From positions 19,047,140 through 19,111,139 of the forward strand of contig NC_064623.1 of the NCBI RefSeq assembly GCF_023898315.1: DNA of 64,000 bases, in the 5' to 3' direction. Within the stretch, counting starts at the first letter, position 1; each line of letters begins with the position of its first letter. A program made the position numbers and the translations under genes. Source of the DNA: Schistocerca nitens (Eukaryota > Arthropoda > Insecta > Orthoptera > Acrididae). Below, piece by piece: positions 63,255-64,000 of the stretch. The notes under the pieces were generated by a model that ran no database searches, was not told the origin of the DNA, and worked only from the letters and a program-made list of their open reading frames with translations.

Positions 63255-63915
63255 TACAACAGCAGTGCTACTCATTCTTGCGTACAACTGTAAAGTTTCA
63301 GATCTCCACCGGGTCAGATTAAAAGTAGGAATCGGAGTAATTCAGAGGAGTGCAGATTTCTTACTGGTGGGTTCGATCAGCACGCTGAGATGCATCGTGA
63401 ACTCAAAAAAATGGTTCAAATGGCTCTGAGCGGTATGGGACTTAACATGTGAAGTAATCAGTCCCCTAGAACTTAGAACTACTTAAACCTAACTAACCTA
63501 AGGACATCACACACAGCCATGCCCGAGGCAGGATACGAACCTGCGGCCGTAGTGGTCGCGCGCTTCCACACAGAAGAGCCTAGAACCGCGCCGCCACGCC
63601 GGCCGGCCATCGTGAACTCGAATGAGATTCCCCGGGGGCAATGCGACGTTTTCTTTGAGGAACGCTACTGAGAAAATTTGCAGAACCGGCATTTCAAGGT
63701 GGCTGCAGAACTGTTCTTCTCCTGGCAACGTTCGTTTTGCGTAAGGACCAAGAAGATAAGAGAAATCACGACCTGTACAGAGGCATATAGACAGTTTTCC
63801 CTCGCTTCATTTATGAGCGGAAGAGAAAAGAAATGAGTACTTGTAGTACAAGGAACCCTGGGCATGCACCACACGCTGGCTTGTGGAGTGTGTATGCAGA
63901 TGTGGATGTATCATA
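63255..63915 (+). mobile_element. LINE 3' end (second subfamily), sense, split by SINE-1
   Basis: Text IQRSADFLLVGSISTLRCIV (63335-63400) corresponds to the RRAARFVTGxF region, and after the SINE RNENVALPPGNLIRVH-type text is on the opposite strand, so coding is decayed. The 3' end reads GGCTTGTGGAGTGTGTATGC then GATGTGGATGTA. Same subfamily as 10677-11296. SINE 63405-63607 lies inside. Confidence 0.7.
63405..63607 (-). mobile_element. SINE-1, antisense, in a LINE tail
   Basis: Full length with exact 12-bp duplication CATCGTGAACTC at 63393-63404 and 63608-63619. A-tail complement AAAAAAATGG lies at the left. B box is mutated (GGATACGAACC). Confidence 0.93.
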
Positions 63916-64000
63916 ATTACTGGCAAAGCGATGACATGGGTTAAAGTGCGCGGCAGTAGGAGTAGGAAAAATTCCAGCAAGCAGAGATTCAAAAATGAGC
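63916..64000. other. Window end, unassigned
   Basis: 85 bases with no recognised feature. Confidence 0.4.

Overview
The window looks like repeat-saturated intergenic or deep intronic DNA from a very large insect genome. The combination of tRNA-headed SINEs, CR1/Jockey-type LINEs ending in GATGTA repeats, and many Tc1/mariner families is what I associate with orthopterans, and most of all with Schistocerca-type locusts. That assignment is inference from remembered repeat character; no search was run. I find no convincing host gene, rRNA, true tRNA gene, CRISPR array or prokaryotic operon. Almost every long reading frame belongs to a transposase or a reverse transcriptase.

Layout. 1-5 kb: a decayed Tc1-like copy (family A), unassigned DNA and a textbook SINE at 4269. 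5.1-6.7 kb: an antisense Jockey-clade LINE with a polypurine 3' region. 6.9-11.7 kb: a tRNA-derived SINE, GA microsatellites, two internally deleted mariner relics, an antisense LINE tail split by a SINE-2, and a Tc1 fragment. 12.5-14 kb: the best LINE reverse transcriptase (FADD box, one frameshift). 14-17 kb: a Tc1 relic carrying SINE-2, then a Tc1-like family B element that holds a SINE and a complete solo LTR. 17.4-21.6 kb: two more family A copies, one split by a LINE tail. 22.1-25.5 kb: RTE tail, solo LTR split by a SINE with a swapped tRNA head, and a Tc1 relic with two opposed SINEs. 27.6-29.1 kb: Tc1-like family D copy 1 (intact). 29.5-31.6 kb: repeat with GAACCCTAAAAA tail and a DD41D-like relic. 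31.8-32.1 kb: a GC-rich island with no visible repeat. 32.1-35.5 kb: a four-element nest. 36-40.8 kb: LINE tail, SINE-3, solo LTR, mariner relic, mariner MITE, 431-bp tandem repeat. 40.9-45.2 kb: the most complex nest (tandem duplication, 913-bp foldback element, SINEs, 1.2-kb unknown insert). 45.8-47.6 kb: 312-bp tandem repeat and a solo LTR. 49-52 kb: GA-rich island, family D copy 2 (intact), and a 189-bp hairpin. 52-56.9 kb: LINE, SINEs, deleted family B copy, LINE relic and an inverted partner of the 14-kb relic. 57-58.2 kb: a nearly intact DD34D mariner. 59-64 kb: family A copy 4, a LINE whose RT is split by family D copy 3 (intact), and a LINE tail split by a SINE.

How the parts work together. 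Family D supplies three intact transposase genes that could in principle mobilise all D-type termini. Non-autonomous derivatives (the 642-bp mariner MITE, the deleted family B copy, foldbacks) depend on transposases from elsewhere. The SINEs presumably depend on LINE machinery. Insertion order can be read from the nests: family D, the solo LTRs and most SINEs are late; families A, C, E and G are older hosts. Catalytic spacings differ between families (by eye D-32-E, D-34-E, D-36-E, D-34-D and about D-41-D), so several distinct Tc1/mariner lineages coexist here.
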